From Pseudomonas vranovensis DSM 16006 (GTDB lineage: Bacteria > Pseudomonadota > Gammaproteobacteria > Pseudomonadales > Pseudomonadaceae): a stretch of 64,000 nucleotides of DNA. Location: positions 372,001-436,000 of the forward strand of contig NZ_AUED01000002.1 of assembly GCF_000425805.1 (NCBI RefSeq), written 5' to 3'. The position numbers and the translations under genes were made by a program. The notes beneath the pieces are model-generated. The model did no database searches and was not told the origin of the DNA. It saw only the letters and a list, made by a program, of their open reading frames with translations. Below are positions 1 to 8,848 of the stretch, piece by piece (positions within the stretch are counted from its first letter, which is position 1; the number at the start of each line of letters is the position of its first letter).

Positions 1-1
1 G

Positions 2-217
2 TTTCGCCGCGCCGTCCTCAAGCTCCCCCATGTGCTGGAGTGCCACCTGGTCTCGGGCGACTTCGACTATCTGGTCAAGGCGCGGATCTCGGAGATGGCC
101 TCCTACCGCAAGCTGCTGGGCGACATCCTGCTCAAGCTGCCGCACGTGCGCGAATCCAAGAGCTACATCGTCATGGAAGAGGTGAAAGAGAGCCTCAACC
201 TGCCCATTCCAGACTGA
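2..217 (+). CDS. dadR: Lrp/AsnC family regulator, C-terminal part
   Basis: This is the last 71 codons of a gene that begins before the window. The visible part is the ligand-binding (RAM) half of an Lrp/AsnC regulator, with the typical ending in which the second LPHV element is followed by a SYIVMEEVKES segment. The DNA-binding helix-turn-helix lies outside the window. In pseudomonads an Lrp-type gene next to a D-amino-acid dehydrogenase gene is dadR, which responds to alanine, and the YkgJ and FAD oxidoreductase neighbours here fit that locus. The symbol rests on that context; the dehydrogenase itself is not visible, so plain lrp would also be a fair name. Confidence 0.75.
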   Translation, partial: FRRAVLKLPHVLECHLVSGDFDYLVKARISEMASYRKLLGDILLKLPHVRESKSYIVMEEVKESLNLPIPD

Positions 218-220
218 GCC

Positions 221-574
221 TCAGACCAGCACCTGGCGGGTGCTGGCGATGTACTGGTGCACCAGTTTCTCGGCCTGGGGATCAATCATTTGCGCTGGCC
301 CACGACCATTGGGGCATGGCAGGCGCGGGCTAGTACCGAACAGCCGGCAGATCAGCGGCCGCTCTTCATACACCGTGCAGCCTTCGGGCCCCAGGTGTAC
401 GCAGTTCAGTTCGTTGAGGGCGGCCTCCTGCTCGGCAGCGCTCTTGCGCGGCAGGCGGGCCATTTCCTCGGACGACGTGGTCACCGGCCCGCAGCAGTCG
501 TGACAGCCCGGGATACACTCGAAGGACGGGATCTGGTCGCGCAGGAAACGGATCTTGTGGCTATTGCAACTCAT
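221..574 (-). CDS. YkgJ family cysteine cluster protein
   Basis: A 117-residue cytoplasmic protein with nine cysteines. A CxxxCxxCC cluster sits at residues 20-28, followed by single cysteines near 58, 66, 76 and 87, including the family signature C-x-V-Y-x-x-R-P-x-x-C-R. The family is thought to bind a metal, either zinc or iron-sulfur, but its role is not established. The gene converges on the Lrp-type gene with a three-base gap and is divergent from the FAD oxidoreductase. The start MSCNSHK was chosen because no upstream in-frame alternative precedes it closely. Confidence 0.85.
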   Translation of the reverse strand: MSCNSHKIRFLRDQIPSFECIPGCHDCCGPVTTSSEEMARLPRKSAAEQEAALNELNCVHLGPEGCTVYEERPLICRLFGTSPRLPCPNGRGPAQMIDPQAEKLVHQYIASTRQVLV

Positions 575-688
575 GGCGGCCTGCGGCGAAGAAGGGGAAA
601 GACGCTATTTTGCCCCATGGTTGCCCGGTGCCGAAAGCGCAGCTTATCCTGCGTCAATTTTTCTAAACATATCAATCAGGACTCATGC

Positions 689-1993
689 ATGAGCGCCCCT
701 GTTCAACAGCCCACTTCCCACACCGCTTCGTACTATGCAGCCAGCAGCCTGCCGCAGCCGGAATATCCGCCGTTGCAGGGCGAGTTGACTTGCGATGTCT
801 GCGTGGTGGGCGGTGGCTTTTCCGGGTTGAACACGGCCATCGAACTGGCTGAACGCGGCCTGAGCGTGATCGTTCTGGAAGCGCGCAAGATGGGTTGGGG
901 CGCCAGCGGACGCAATGGCGGCCAGCTGATTCGTGGTGTTGGCCATGGCCTGGATCAGTTCGCCTCGATCCTGGGGAACGAGGGCGTTCGTCAACTCAAG
1001 TTGATGGGGCTGGAAGCCGTGGACATCGTTCGCGAGCGCATCGAGCGCCACAACATTGCCTGCGACCTGACCTGGGGCTACTGCGACCTGGCCAACAAGC
1101 CACGCGACCTGGAAGGCTTCGCCGAGGATGCCGAGGAACTGCGCAGCCTGGGCTATCGCCATGAGCTGCGCCTGGTTCAGCCTGAGCAGATGCACACGGT
1201 AGTCGGCTCCGACCAGTATGTGGGCGGCCTGATCGACATGGGCTCTGGCCACCTGCATCCACTGAACCTGGCCCTGGGTGAAGCGGCCGTCGCCAGCCAG
1301 CTGGGCGTCACGTTGTTCGAGCAATCGGCGGTGACGCGCATCGACTACGGCCCGCAGGTGCGCGTACACACCGCCAGCGGCTCAGTACGCGCCAATACCC
1401 TGGTGCTGGGCTGCAATGCCTACCTCAATGACCTGAACCCCACACTCGGCGGCAAGGTGCTGCCGGCGGGCAGCTATATCATCGCCACCGAGCCACTGAG
1501 CGACGCCAAGGCACGGACACTGTTGCCGCAGAACATGGCCGTGTGCGACCAGCGAGTGGCCCTGGACTATTACCGCCTGTCGGCTGACCGGCGCCTGCTG
1601 TTCGGCGGCGCCTGCCATTACTCCGGCCGCGACCCGCAAGACATTGCCGCCTACATGCGCCCGAAAATGCTCAAGGTGTTCCCGCAACTGGCCGATGTAC
1701 GCATCGACTACCAGTGGGGCGGCATGATCGGTATCGGTGCCAATCGCCTGCCGCAGATTGGCCGCCTGCCCGACCAGCCGAATGTGTATTTCGCCCAGGC
1801 CTATTCCGGCCATGGGCTCAACGCGACTCACCTGGCCGGCAAACTGCTCGGCGAGGCCATCAGCGGCCAGCAAAGCGGACGCTTCGATCTGTTCGCCCAG
1901 GTACCACACATCACGTTTCCAGGCGGCAAGCACCTGCGCTCGCCGCTGCTGGCCCTGGGCATGCTCTGGCACCGCCTCAAAGAGCTGGTCTAG
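689..1993 (+). CDS. FAD-dependent amine oxidoreductase (PuuB/OrdL-like)
   Basis: A 434-residue flavoprotein of the DAO family. The Rossmann dinucleotide motif VVGGGFSGLNTA lies near residue 39, then the GASGRNGGQ motif typical of PuuB-like gamma-glutamylputrescine oxidases and related D-amino-acid oxidases, and a C-terminal FAD motif ending in YSGHGLNATHLAGK. Such enzymes oxidise a primary or secondary amine to an aldehyde. The open frame runs far upstream, but ATG 689 is preceded by an AGGA-like site and gives the normal family length. Aldehyde dehydrogenases at 6676-8169 and 23106-24599 could act on its product. The substrate is inferred, not shown. Confidence 0.85.
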   Translation: MSAPVQQPTSHTASYYAASSLPQPEYPPLQGELTCDVCVVGGGFSGLNTAIELAERGLSVIVLEARKMGWGASGRNGGQLIRGVGHGLDQFASILGNEGVRQLKLMGLEAVDIVRERIERHNIACDLTWGYCDLANKPRDLEGFAEDAEELRSLGYRHELRLVQPEQMHTVVGSDQYVGGLIDMGSGHLHPLNLALGEAAVASQLGVTLFEQSAVTRIDYGPQVRVHTASGSVRANTLVLGCNAYLNDLNPTLGGKVLPAGSYIIATEPLSDAKARTLLPQNMAVCDQRVALDYYRLSADRRLLFGGACHYSGRDPQDIAAYMRPKMLKVFPQLADVRIDYQWGGMIGIGANRLPQIGRLPDQPNVYFAQAYSGHGLNATHLAGKLLGEAISGQQSGRFDLFAQVPHITFPGGKHLRSPLLALGMLWHRLKELV

Positions 1994-2220
1994 CCCCGCC
2001 AGAAGGGCTTCAGCCCTTCTGCGCGGGCCTGCGTCGCACTCAGCCCGATATCACGCAACTGCTCGGGCGTCAGTTGCAGCAGCGCACGGCGGCTGTTCCA
2101 ACGGTGCGCCATCAACCCCCAACGTCCGAGCCCGGCCGGCGCATTCACCAACTGCACCGACTGTTCCTGACCCAGTTCTTCGGCGTGCAAACTCAGGCGC
2201 ACATCGCTCATACCGCTCAT
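1990..2220 (-). CDS. DUF1127 domain protein
   Basis: A 76-residue protein ending in a DUF1127 (YjiS-like) segment, with LTPEQLRDIGLS near residue 50. Small DUF1127 proteins are common in proteobacteria; some affect phosphate or carbon metabolism or bind RNA, but no function can be assigned here. Its stop codon shares the palindrome CTAG with the stop of the convergent FAD oxidoreductase gene. It is divergent from the MocR-type regulator at 2399, and the four-copy operator candidate between them suggests shared control. Confidence 0.8.
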   Translation of the reverse strand: MSGMSDVRLSLHAEELGQEQSVQLVNAPAGLGRWGLMAHRWNSRRALLQLTPEQLRDIGLSATQARAEGLKPFWRG

Positions 2221-2291
2221 TGCTTGATTCCTCCGGGGTGGGATAACCGCAGGAAAAGCATGCGCGCATGGACGAAAGCATTACAGATTCA

Positions 2292-2363
2292 ATACAGCGC
2301 TATTATTTCCATACAGAATTGGCAAATTTCCTACTGAATGCTGTATTTTTTCAGCAACTGTAT
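2292..2363. promoter_or_regulatory. Candidate MocR operator, four ATACAG/CTGTAT copies
   Basis: ATACAG occurs at 2292-2297 and 2311-2316. Its reverse complement CTGTAT occurs at 2341-2346 and 2358-2363, and a related TTACAG is at 2281. The copies lie in the AT-richer gap between the DUF1127 gene and the MocR-type gene. MocR/PdxR regulators usually bind repeated half-sites in the promoter they share with a divergent target gene, which fits this layout. The match was read by eye and binding is inferred. Confidence 0.5.
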
Positions 2364-2398
2364 CGGTCACCAGTCGAAACGTGGCGCGGGAGTATGCA

Positions 2399-3829
2399 AT
2401 GACCCTCTACATCAATCTTGCCGAGCTGCTCAGCACCCGCATCGAACAAGGCTTGTACCGCCCCGGCGACCGCCTGCCCTCGGTACGCGCCCTGAGCGTG
2501 GAGCACGGGGTCAGCCTGAGTACGGTGCAACAAGCCTATCGCCTGCTGGAAGACAACGGCCTGGCCGCACCACGACCGAAATCCGGCTATTTCGTGCCCA
2601 CTGACCGCAGCCTGCCGGCCCTGCCCGATGTCAGTCGCCCGGCACAGCGCCCGGTGGAAATCTCCCAGTGGGAGCAGGTCATCGAACTGGTCCGCAGCGT
2701 GCCGAACAAGGACGTCGTGCAACTGGGACGCGGCATGCCGGATATCGACAGCCCGACGCTCAAGCCCTTGCTACGCAGCCTGGCCCAGCTCAGCCGGCGC
2801 CAGGACATGCCCGGGCTGTACTACGACACGATCACCGGCACCCAGGCGCTGCGCGAGCAGATCGCCCGGCTGATGCTCGACTCCGGGTGTACCGTCAGCC
2901 CTGAGGACCTGGTGGTGACCACCGGTTGCCACGAAGCCCTGTCGGCCAGCATCCGTGCGGTGTGCCAGCCTGGCGACATCGTCGCGGTGGACTCCCCCAG
3001 CTTTCACGGCGCCATGCAGACCCTCAAGGGCCTGGGCATGAAGGCCCTGGAGATTCCCACCGACCCGATCACCGGCATCAGCCTCGAAGCCCTGGAGCTG
3101 GCCTTGGAGCAATGGCCGATCAAGCTCATCCAGATCACCCCCAGTTGCAACAACCCGATGGGCTACATCATGCCCGAGGCTCGCAAGAAGGCCTTGCTGA
3201 CCCTGGCCCAGCGCTTCGATGTGGCGATCCTGGAAGATGATGTGTATGGCGACCTGGCCTATACCTACCCTCGCCCGCGCACCATCAAGTCGTTCGACGA
3301 AGACGGCCGTGTACTGTTGTGCAGCTCGTTCTCCAAGACCCTGGCACCTGGCCTGCGCATCGGCTGGGTCGCCCCGGGACGCTACCTTGAGCGGGTGCTG
3401 CACATGAAGTACATCAGCACCGGCTGCACGGCCACGCAACCGCAGCTGGCGATTGCCGACTTCATCGAAGGGGGCCACTACCAACCGCACCTGCGGCGCA
3501 TGCGCAGCCAGTATCAACGCGGCCGCGATCAGATGAGCGACTGGGTTACCCGCTACTTTCCGCCCGGCACCCGTGCCAGCCGTCCGCAAGGTGGTTTCAT
3601 GCTGTGGGTGGAGTTGCCGGAAAGCTTCGACACGCTGCGCCTGAACCGGGCGCTGCTCGGGCAAGGTGTACAGATCGCCGTAGGCAGTATTTTTTCCGCC
3701 TCGGGCAAGTACCGCAACTGCCTGAGGATGAACTTCGCCGCACGCCCGACCCAGGAGATCGAAGCAGCCGTACGCAAGGTTGGCGAGACCGCCATTCGTC
3801 TACTGGCTGAAGACGACAGCGGCGGGTAA
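2399..3829 (+). CDS. MocR/PdxR family regulator (GntR HTH plus aminotransferase fold)
   Basis: A 476-residue fusion protein. Residues 1-70 form a GntR-type winged helix (RPGDRLPSVRALS, then VSLSTVQQAYRLLEDNGL). The rest is a class I aminotransferase fold with the PLP lysine in SSFSKTLAPGLRIGW and the NNPMG motif near the cofactor ring. MocR proteins use PLP or an amino compound as effector and usually control a divergent gene, here DUF1127. A GTG at 2381 is in frame, but GGGAG at 2388-2392 is spaced correctly for ATG 2399. The regulated pathway cannot be read from the sequence. Confidence 0.9.
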   Translation: MTLYINLAELLSTRIEQGLYRPGDRLPSVRALSVEHGVSLSTVQQAYRLLEDNGLAAPRPKSGYFVPTDRSLPALPDVSRPAQRPVEISQWEQVIELVRSVPNKDVVQLGRGMPDIDSPTLKPLLRSLAQLSRRQDMPGLYYDTITGTQALREQIARLMLDSGCTVSPEDLVVTTGCHEALSASIRAVCQPGDIVAVDSPSFHGAMQTLKGLGMKALEIPTDPITGISLEALELALEQWPIKLIQITPSCNNPMGYIMPEARKKALLTLAQRFDVAILEDDVYGDLAYTYPRPRTIKSFDEDGRVLLCSSFSKTLAPGLRIGWVAPGRYLERVLHMKYISTGCTATQPQLAIADFIEGGHYQPHLRRMRSQYQRGRDQMSDWVTRYFPPGTRASRPQGGFMLWVELPESFDTLRLNRALLGQGVQIAVGSIFSASGKYRNCLRMNFAARPTQEIEAAVRKVGETAIRLLAEDDSGG

Positions 3830-3888
3830 CTTTCCGCCGCCGCTCGCGGTCCAACCCCATAAGCCTTCGTCGTTAAGGACTCATCGCC

Positions 3889-5445
3889 TTGAGAAACCCG
3901 CGTGCGCTACCCGTGATGCTGTCGCTGATGCTCGGCCTGGGTGGTTGCGCCACGGTCAGTCAGCCGCACGAAGTGACGCAGGCGCTGCCCGCTGGCGACT
4001 CGGCCTTCGGTCGCTCGGTGCAGCGCCAGGCTTCAGCCTATGAGGGGCGTTCCGGCTTTCGCCTGCTACCCAACAGCAACGAGGCTTTTCGTGCCCGCGC
4101 CGAGCTCATCCGCAACGCCCAATCGAGCATCGACCTGCAGTACTACATCGTCCATGACGGCCTGAGCACCCGCGCGCTGGTACATGAACTGCTACTGGCC
4201 GCCGACCGTGGCGTGCGCGTGCGCATCCTGCTTGACGACACCACCAGCGATGGCCTCGATGTTCAGATGGCCACCCTCGCCGCCCACCCCAACATCCACA
4301 TCCGCGTATTCAATCCCTTGCGCCTTGGGCGCAGCACTGGCCCGACCCGGGCCGTGGGCCGCTTGTTCAATCTCAATCTGCAGCACCGGCGCATGCACAA
4401 CAAACTGTGGCTGGTGGACAACAGCATGGCGATTGTCGGCGGGCGCAACCTGGGCGATGAGTACTTCGATGCCGAACCCAACCTGAACTTCACCGACATC
4501 GACCTGCTCGGCGTCGGCCCGGTGGCCGAGCAGCTGGGGCACAGCTTTGACCAGTACTGGAACAGCGCATTGAGCAAGCCAATCGGCGACTTTCTCCTGA
4601 CCCAGCCCGACGCCAGCGACCTGCGGGCCAGCCGCCAGCGCCTGGAGGCCTACCTCGCCGACGCCAGGATCAAGCGCAAGCCCCTGTACGACCGCTTGAT
4701 GGCCTACCAGACTCAACCGCGCCTGGACGTGTGGCGCAACGAGTTGATCTGGGCTCACAACCAGGCGCTCTGGGACGCACCGAGCAAGGTACTGGCCAGC
4801 GACGAACCCGACCCGCAGCTGCTGATGACGCAGCAGTTGGCCCCGGAGATGAACGGCGTGCAGCACGAACTGATCATGATCTCGGCCTACTTCGTCCCCG
4901 GCGAGCCCGGCCTGCTGTACCTCACCAGCCGCGCCGATGCCGGCGTGTCGGTCAAGTTACTGACCAACTCCCTGGAAGCCACTGACGTACCGGCGGTTCA
5001 TGGCGGCTATGCCCCCTACCGCCGGGCATTGCTGGAGCATGGCGTACATCTGTATGAACTGCGCCGCCAGCCCGGCGACCCCAGCGCCAATCGGGGATTG
5101 CGGCTGTATGGCAGCTCCGACTCCAGCTTGCACAGCAAGGCAATCATCTTCGACCGGCGCAAGACCTTCATCGGCTCGTTCAACTTTGACCCGCGCTCAG
5201 TGCTGTGGAACACCGAAGTAGGCATTCTGGTCGACAGCCAGGAACTGGCCGAGTACGCCCGCGAGCTCGCGGTCCAGGGTATGTCCCCGGCGTTGAGCTA
5301 CCAACCGCAACTGGTGAACGACAAGATTGTCTGGGTCACTGAAGACAACCACCACCTGCATACACTCACCACCGAGCCCGGCGGGCTGTGGCGACGCTTC
5401 AACGCCTGGGTCAGCAAGGCCGTGGGCCTGGAACGAATGCTCTAG
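3889..5445 (+). CDS. Phospholipase D family lipoprotein (ClsC-like)
   Basis: A 518-residue protein with a lipoprotein signal peptide (LGLGGCAT lipobox around residue 20) and two phospholipase D HKD motifs: H-N-K-L-W-L-V-D near residue 168 and H-S-K-A-I-I-F-D near 416, the latter followed by GSFNFDPRS. The arrangement resembles cardiolipin synthase C / YmdC, which makes cardiolipin from phosphatidylglycerol and phosphatidylethanolamine. The start is TTG with TAAGGAC just upstream; no in-frame ATG before the signal peptide would do. The gene converges on the MFS gene and shares a CTAG stop overlap with it. Activity and partner lipid are inferred from the family. Confidence 0.85.
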   Translation: MRNPRALPVMLSLMLGLGGCATVSQPHEVTQALPAGDSAFGRSVQRQASAYEGRSGFRLLPNSNEAFRARAELIRNAQSSIDLQYYIVHDGLSTRALVHELLLAADRGVRVRILLDDTTSDGLDVQMATLAAHPNIHIRVFNPLRLGRSTGPTRAVGRLFNLNLQHRRMHNKLWLVDNSMAIVGGRNLGDEYFDAEPNLNFTDIDLLGVGPVAEQLGHSFDQYWNSALSKPIGDFLLTQPDASDLRASRQRLEAYLADARIKRKPLYDRLMAYQTQPRLDVWRNELIWAHNQALWDAPSKVLASDEPDPQLLMTQQLAPEMNGVQHELIMISAYFVPGEPGLLYLTSRADAGVSVKLLTNSLEATDVPAVHGGYAPYRRALLEHGVHLYELRRQPGDPSANRGLRLYGSSDSSLHSKAIIFDRRKTFIGSFNFDPRSVLWNTEVGILVDSQELAEYARELAVQGMSPALSYQPQLVNDKIVWVTEDNHHLHTLTTEPGGLWRRFNAWVSKAVGLERML

Positions 5446-6581
5446 GCCGACGCCGGTTCGAAGGCATTCGGTCGTCGCGCCAGCAGCACCAGGCCGGCAG
5501 CGCCAGCCGCCATCAGCAACGGCAAGGCATGCCCACTGACCCACTGACTGCCCGCCCCCGCCGCCAGCGGCCCTATCAGGCAACCAATCCCCCACAATTG
5601 CGCCACATGGGCGTTGGCGCGCACCAGCGCATCGTCGCGGTAGCGCTCGCCGATCAGCACCAGCGACAAGGTGAACAGGCCGCCAGCACTGGCGCCGAAC
5701 AAGACCCATAGCGGCCAGATCATCCAGGTCTGCATGAACAGCGGAATGGCCAGGCTCGAGAGCAGCAGGGTCAGCGCGCAGCCGCTGAACAGGGTGCGCC
5801 GCGACATACGATCGGCCAAGGCGCCGATGGGCAGTTGCAGCAGCGCGTCGCCCACCACCACCGTGCTGACCATGAACAAGGCCAGTTCGGTGCTGAAGCC
5901 TTGTTGCAGGCAATAGACCGGCAGCAGGGTCAGGATCATCGCCTCGAACGCGGCAAACAGGGCAATGGCCCAGGCAATCACCGGCAAGCGCCGGCAAAAG
6001 CCGATCAGGTCGTTGAAGGTGACACTGCAGGACTCCGAAACCGGCGCCCCACTGCGCCCCAGCAGCACCAGTGGTGCCACCAGTAACAGACCAGCTCCCA
6101 CCCAGAAACCGAGGTCATCCTCCGACCCCACCACCCCAAGCAGCAGCGGGCCGGCCAACTGGCTCAAGGCATAGGTGCTGCCGTACAGCGCCACCAGCCG
6201 GCCGCGCCATTGCTCGACCACCAACTGGTTGATCCAACTTTCGCCCAGAATGAAAACAATCGTCAGGATCACGCCGATCAGCAGGCGCAGTACCAGCCAT
6301 ATCGGGTAACTGGGCAACAGTGCCAGCAAACCGATCGACAATGCCCCGGCCCACAAGCACAGGCGCATCAGCCCGGGCGTACCGAACCGGGCAGCAAGAC
6401 GGCTGGATACTTTGGCGCCGACCAGCACTCCGATAGCCGGCATCGCCGCCATCACACCAATGGCAAAGCTGCCATAACCCCAGCCCTCCAGGCGCAGGGA
6501 CACCAGCGGCATGCTGACTCCCAGTGCAAGGCCGACACTGAGCACCGCCGAGAGCACGGCGAAATAAGTACCCCAACGCAT
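5442..6581 (-). CDS. MFS transporter, YcaD-like
   Basis: A 379-residue inner-membrane protein with about twelve hydrophobic segments and the MFS loop motifs GALADRMSRR and SRLAARFG. The layout resembles the YcaD family, for which no substrate is established. The start at 6581 was chosen because GGGAGG stands at the right distance; the frame extends 18 codons further upstream into the terminator of the dehydrogenase gene. The stop overlaps that of the convergent phospholipase D gene. It follows the aldehyde dehydrogenase on the same strand, but a hairpin terminator separates them. Confidence 0.85.
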   Translation of the reverse strand: MRWGTYFAVLSAVLSVGLALGVSMPLVSLRLEGWGYGSFAIGVMAAMPAIGVLVGAKVSSRLAARFGTPGLMRLCLWAGALSIGLLALLPSYPIWLVLRLLIGVILTIVFILGESWINQLVVEQWRGRLVALYGSTYALSQLAGPLLLGVVGSEDDLGFWVGAGLLLVAPLVLLGRSGAPVSESCSVTFNDLIGFCRRLPVIAWAIALFAAFEAMILTLLPVYCLQQGFSTELALFMVSTVVVGDALLQLPIGALADRMSRRTLFSGCALTLLLSSLAIPLFMQTWMIWPLWVLFGASAGGLFTLSLVLIGERYRDDALVRANAHVAQLWGIGCLIGPLAAGAGSQWVSGHALPLLMAAGAAGLVLLARRPNAFEPASA

Positions 6582-6617
6582 TGCAGCCTCCCAGGCTGTG
6601 GTGATAGAGCAGAAACA

Positions 6618-6655
6618 ACACAGCCGGACCTGCATCGAGCAAGGTCCGGCTGTGT
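6618..6655 (-). terminator. Hairpin terminator after aldehyde dehydrogenase
   Basis: A perfect 14-bp stem pairs 6618-6631 with 6642-6655 around a 10-base loop, followed on the minus strand by TGTTTCT. It lies just after the dehydrogenase stop and before the MFS start, so it probably separates the two transcripts. The T-run is imperfect. Confidence 0.75.
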
Positions 6656-6675
6656 ACGGGATCGAACGGCTGTGG

Positions 6676-8169
6676 TTACAGCTTGATCCAGGTCGCCTTC
6701 AGCTCGGTGTACTTGTCCAGCGCGTGCAGCGACTTGTCACGGCCGTTGCCCGACTGCTTGAAGCCACCGAACGGTGCGGTCATGTCGCCGCCGTCGTACT
6801 GGTTGACCCAGACGCTACCAGCACGCAGGGCCTTGGCGGTCAGGTGAGCCTTGGAGATATCGGCCGTCCACACACCGGCGGCCAGGCCGTACGGGGTGTC
6901 GTTGGCGATATTGATCGCTTCTTCGACGGTGTCGAAGGTAATCACCGACAGTACCGGGCCGAAGATTTCTTCCTGGGCAATCTTCATGGCGTTGGTCACG
7001 CCGTCGAAGATGGTCGGCTCGACGTAGGTACCGCCAGTCTCTTCGAGAATACGCTTGCCACCCACCAGCAGCTTGGCGCCGTCACTATGACCCGCATCGA
7101 TGTACGACAGCACGGTGTTCATCTGCTGGGTATCGACCAGCGCCCCCACGGTGGTTGCCGGGTCCAGCGGGTTGCCAGGTTTCCAGGCCTTGAGGGCTTC
7201 GAGTACCAGGGGCAGGAACTTGTCCTTGATCGAACGCTCCACCAGCAGGCGCGAACCGGCGGTGCACACTTCGCCCTGGTTGAAGGCAATGGCACTGGCG
7301 GCAGCTTCAGCAGCAGCATTCAGGTCCGGTGCGTCGGCGAAGACGATGTTCGGGCTCTTGCCGCCGGCTTCCAGCCAGACGCGCTTCATGTTCGACTCAC
7401 CGGCGTAGATCATCAACTGCTTGGCGATCTTGGTGGAACCGGTGAATACCAGGGTGTCCACATCCATATGCAGGGCCAGGGCCTTGCCGACGGTGTGGCC
7501 GTAGCCTGGCAGCACGTTGAGCACGCCTGCCGGGATACCGGCTTCGATAGCCAACTGGGCAATACGGATGGCCGTCAGCGGCGACTTTTCCGAAGGCTTT
7601 AGCACCACCGAGTTACCGGTGGCCAGGGCCGGGCCAAGTTTCCAGCACGCCATCAGCAGCGGGAAGTTCCACGGCACGATAGCGGCAACCACGCCCACCG
7701 GCTCACGGGTAACCAGACCGAGTTGATCGTGCGGGGTGGCCGCGACTTCGTCGTAGATCTTGTCGATGGCTTCGCCGTTCCAGCTCAGCGCCTGTGCCGC
7801 ACCCGGAACGTCGATGTTCAGCGAGTCATTGATCGGCTTGCCCATGTCCAGGGTTTCCAGCAGTGCCAGCTCCTCGACGTTTGCGTTGAGCAGGGCGGCA
7901 AAGCGGATCATGGTGGCCTTGCGCTTGGCCGGGGCCAGGCGCGACCAGACACCAGAGGCGAAGGTAGCGCGGGCGTTTTCGACGGCACGCTGGGCGTCGG
8001 CGTCGTCACAGCTGGCAACCTGTGCCAGCAGGCGGCCATCGACCGGGCTGAGGCATTCGAAGGTCGCGCCGGAAACGGCGGCGGTATATTCACCGTTGAT
8101 GAAGGCACGGCCCTCGATCTTCAGTTGCTGGGCACGCTGTTCCCAATCCGCACGAGTCAGGGTGGTCAT
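6676..8169 (-). CDS. Aldehyde dehydrogenase (PuuC/KauB-like), copy 1
   Basis: A 497-residue NAD(P)-dependent aldehyde dehydrogenase. The catalytic glutamate is E267 (WLEAGGKSPN) and the nucleophile C302 (NQGEVCTAG), with PWNFP and FTGST cofactor motifs. It belongs with PuuC/KauB enzymes that oxidise gamma-glutamyl-gamma-aminobutyraldehyde, 4-guanidinobutyraldehyde or aminoaldehydes. It aligns without gaps to the copy at 23106-24599 and is very similar to it. The start at 8169 follows GAGGAGGAG; a longer in-frame start at 8208 lacks such a site. A monocistronic unit is likely, with its own terminator. Substrate preference cannot be read from the sequence. Confidence 0.9.
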   Translation of the reverse strand: MTTLTRADWEQRAQQLKIEGRAFINGEYTAAVSGATFECLSPVDGRLLAQVASCDDADAQRAVENARATFASGVWSRLAPAKRKATMIRFAALLNANVEELALLETLDMGKPINDSLNIDVPGAAQALSWNGEAIDKIYDEVAATPHDQLGLVTREPVGVVAAIVPWNFPLLMACWKLGPALATGNSVVLKPSEKSPLTAIRIAQLAIEAGIPAGVLNVLPGYGHTVGKALALHMDVDTLVFTGSTKIAKQLMIYAGESNMKRVWLEAGGKSPNIVFADAPDLNAAAEAAASAIAFNQGEVCTAGSRLLVERSIKDKFLPLVLEALKAWKPGNPLDPATTVGALVDTQQMNTVLSYIDAGHSDGAKLLVGGKRILEETGGTYVEPTIFDGVTNAMKIAQEEIFGPVLSVITFDTVEEAINIANDTPYGLAAGVWTADISKAHLTAKALRAGSVWVNQYDGGDMTAPFGGFKQSGNGRDKSLHALDKYTELKATWIKL

Positions 8170-8366
8170 ACGAAACTCCTCCTCTTGTATTAAGGTGCAG
8201 TGCCGCACGAGGGATCAGGGCACTGTCAAAAATTCTGGCTGGGCGAGCTACGCGCACAGGCACCTGCCACCCTAAACCACTGGCGACCCAATTATCAATA
8301 TATTTGACATAATCAGCCAAAACACCTACTGATGTTCATTTTATTAAACAAACAAGAGAGCTAGCC

Positions 8367-8726
8367 ATGCGCATTGACCAGATCATCGACTTCGCTCAGG
8401 TCCTCACCGAGGCCGAGCGCTATCGTCCAGCCGCTGAAAAAGTGCTCAAGGGCGACCCTGAGCAGGCCGTCTACAACCACTATTCCAGCCCATGCGGTCA
8501 GTTTGCGGCGGGGGTTTGGGAAGGCGAGATTGGCCAGTGGACCGTCAATTACACCGAACACGAATACTGCGAGATCGTGCAGGGCGTTTCGGTGCTGCGC
8601 GATGAAAATGGTGGGGCGAAGACCTTGCGTGCCGGCGATCGGTTCGTGATTCCGGCGGGCTTCACAGGCACCTGGGAAGTGCTGGAGCCGTGCCGCAAGA
8701 TCTATGTGATGTTCGAACAGAAATAA
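8367..8726 (+). CDS. Cupin domain protein
   Basis: A 119-residue single-domain cupin, with a metal-site segment around WTVNYTEHEYCEIVQG and the second cupin motif in AGDRFVIPAGFTGTWEV. It resembles the DUF861 cupins related to ureidoglycine aminohydrolase, but is too short and isolated for a substrate assignment. It is divergent from the aldehyde dehydrogenase across a 197-base AT-rich gap, so it may share control with it. An A-rich stretch precedes ATG 8367 by about 20 bases. Confidence 0.8.
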   Translation: MRIDQIIDFAQVLTEAERYRPAAEKVLKGDPEQAVYNHYSSPCGQFAAGVWEGEIGQWTVNYTEHEYCEIVQGVSVLRDENGGAKTLRAGDRFVIPAGFTGTWEVLEPCRKIYVMFEQK

Positions 8727-8731
8727 TGAGC

Positions 8732-8785
8732 AGGAGCGGGCTTGCCCCACGATAGATTGTTTCACGAGAGAAGCCCGCGCCTACC
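8732..8785. repeat. Inverted pair of P. putida-type REP sequences
   Basis: AGGAGCGGGCTTGCCCCACG begins at 8732 and is followed by an imperfect inverted copy ending near 8785 (GAAGCCCGCGCCTAC). The core GCGGGCTTGCCCCGC is the well-known extragenic palindrome of P. putida and recurs in this window near 16141, 27145 and 47838. It lies between the cupin gene and the rpmG terminator. Confidence 0.8.
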
Positions 8786-8793
8786 GAGGTGCC

Positions 8794-8833
8794 AAAAAAA
8801 AGGGCCCGTATCCAGAGATACGGGCCCTTTTTT
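8794..8833. terminator. Bidirectional terminator, cupin and rpmG
   Basis: An 11-bp GC-rich stem (8802-8812 with 8817-8827, loop CAGA) is flanked by eight A on the left and six T on the right, so it can stop transcription from the cupin gene and from rpmG on the other strand. Confidence 0.9.
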
Positions 8834-8848
8834 CGTCAGCCGGATCAA

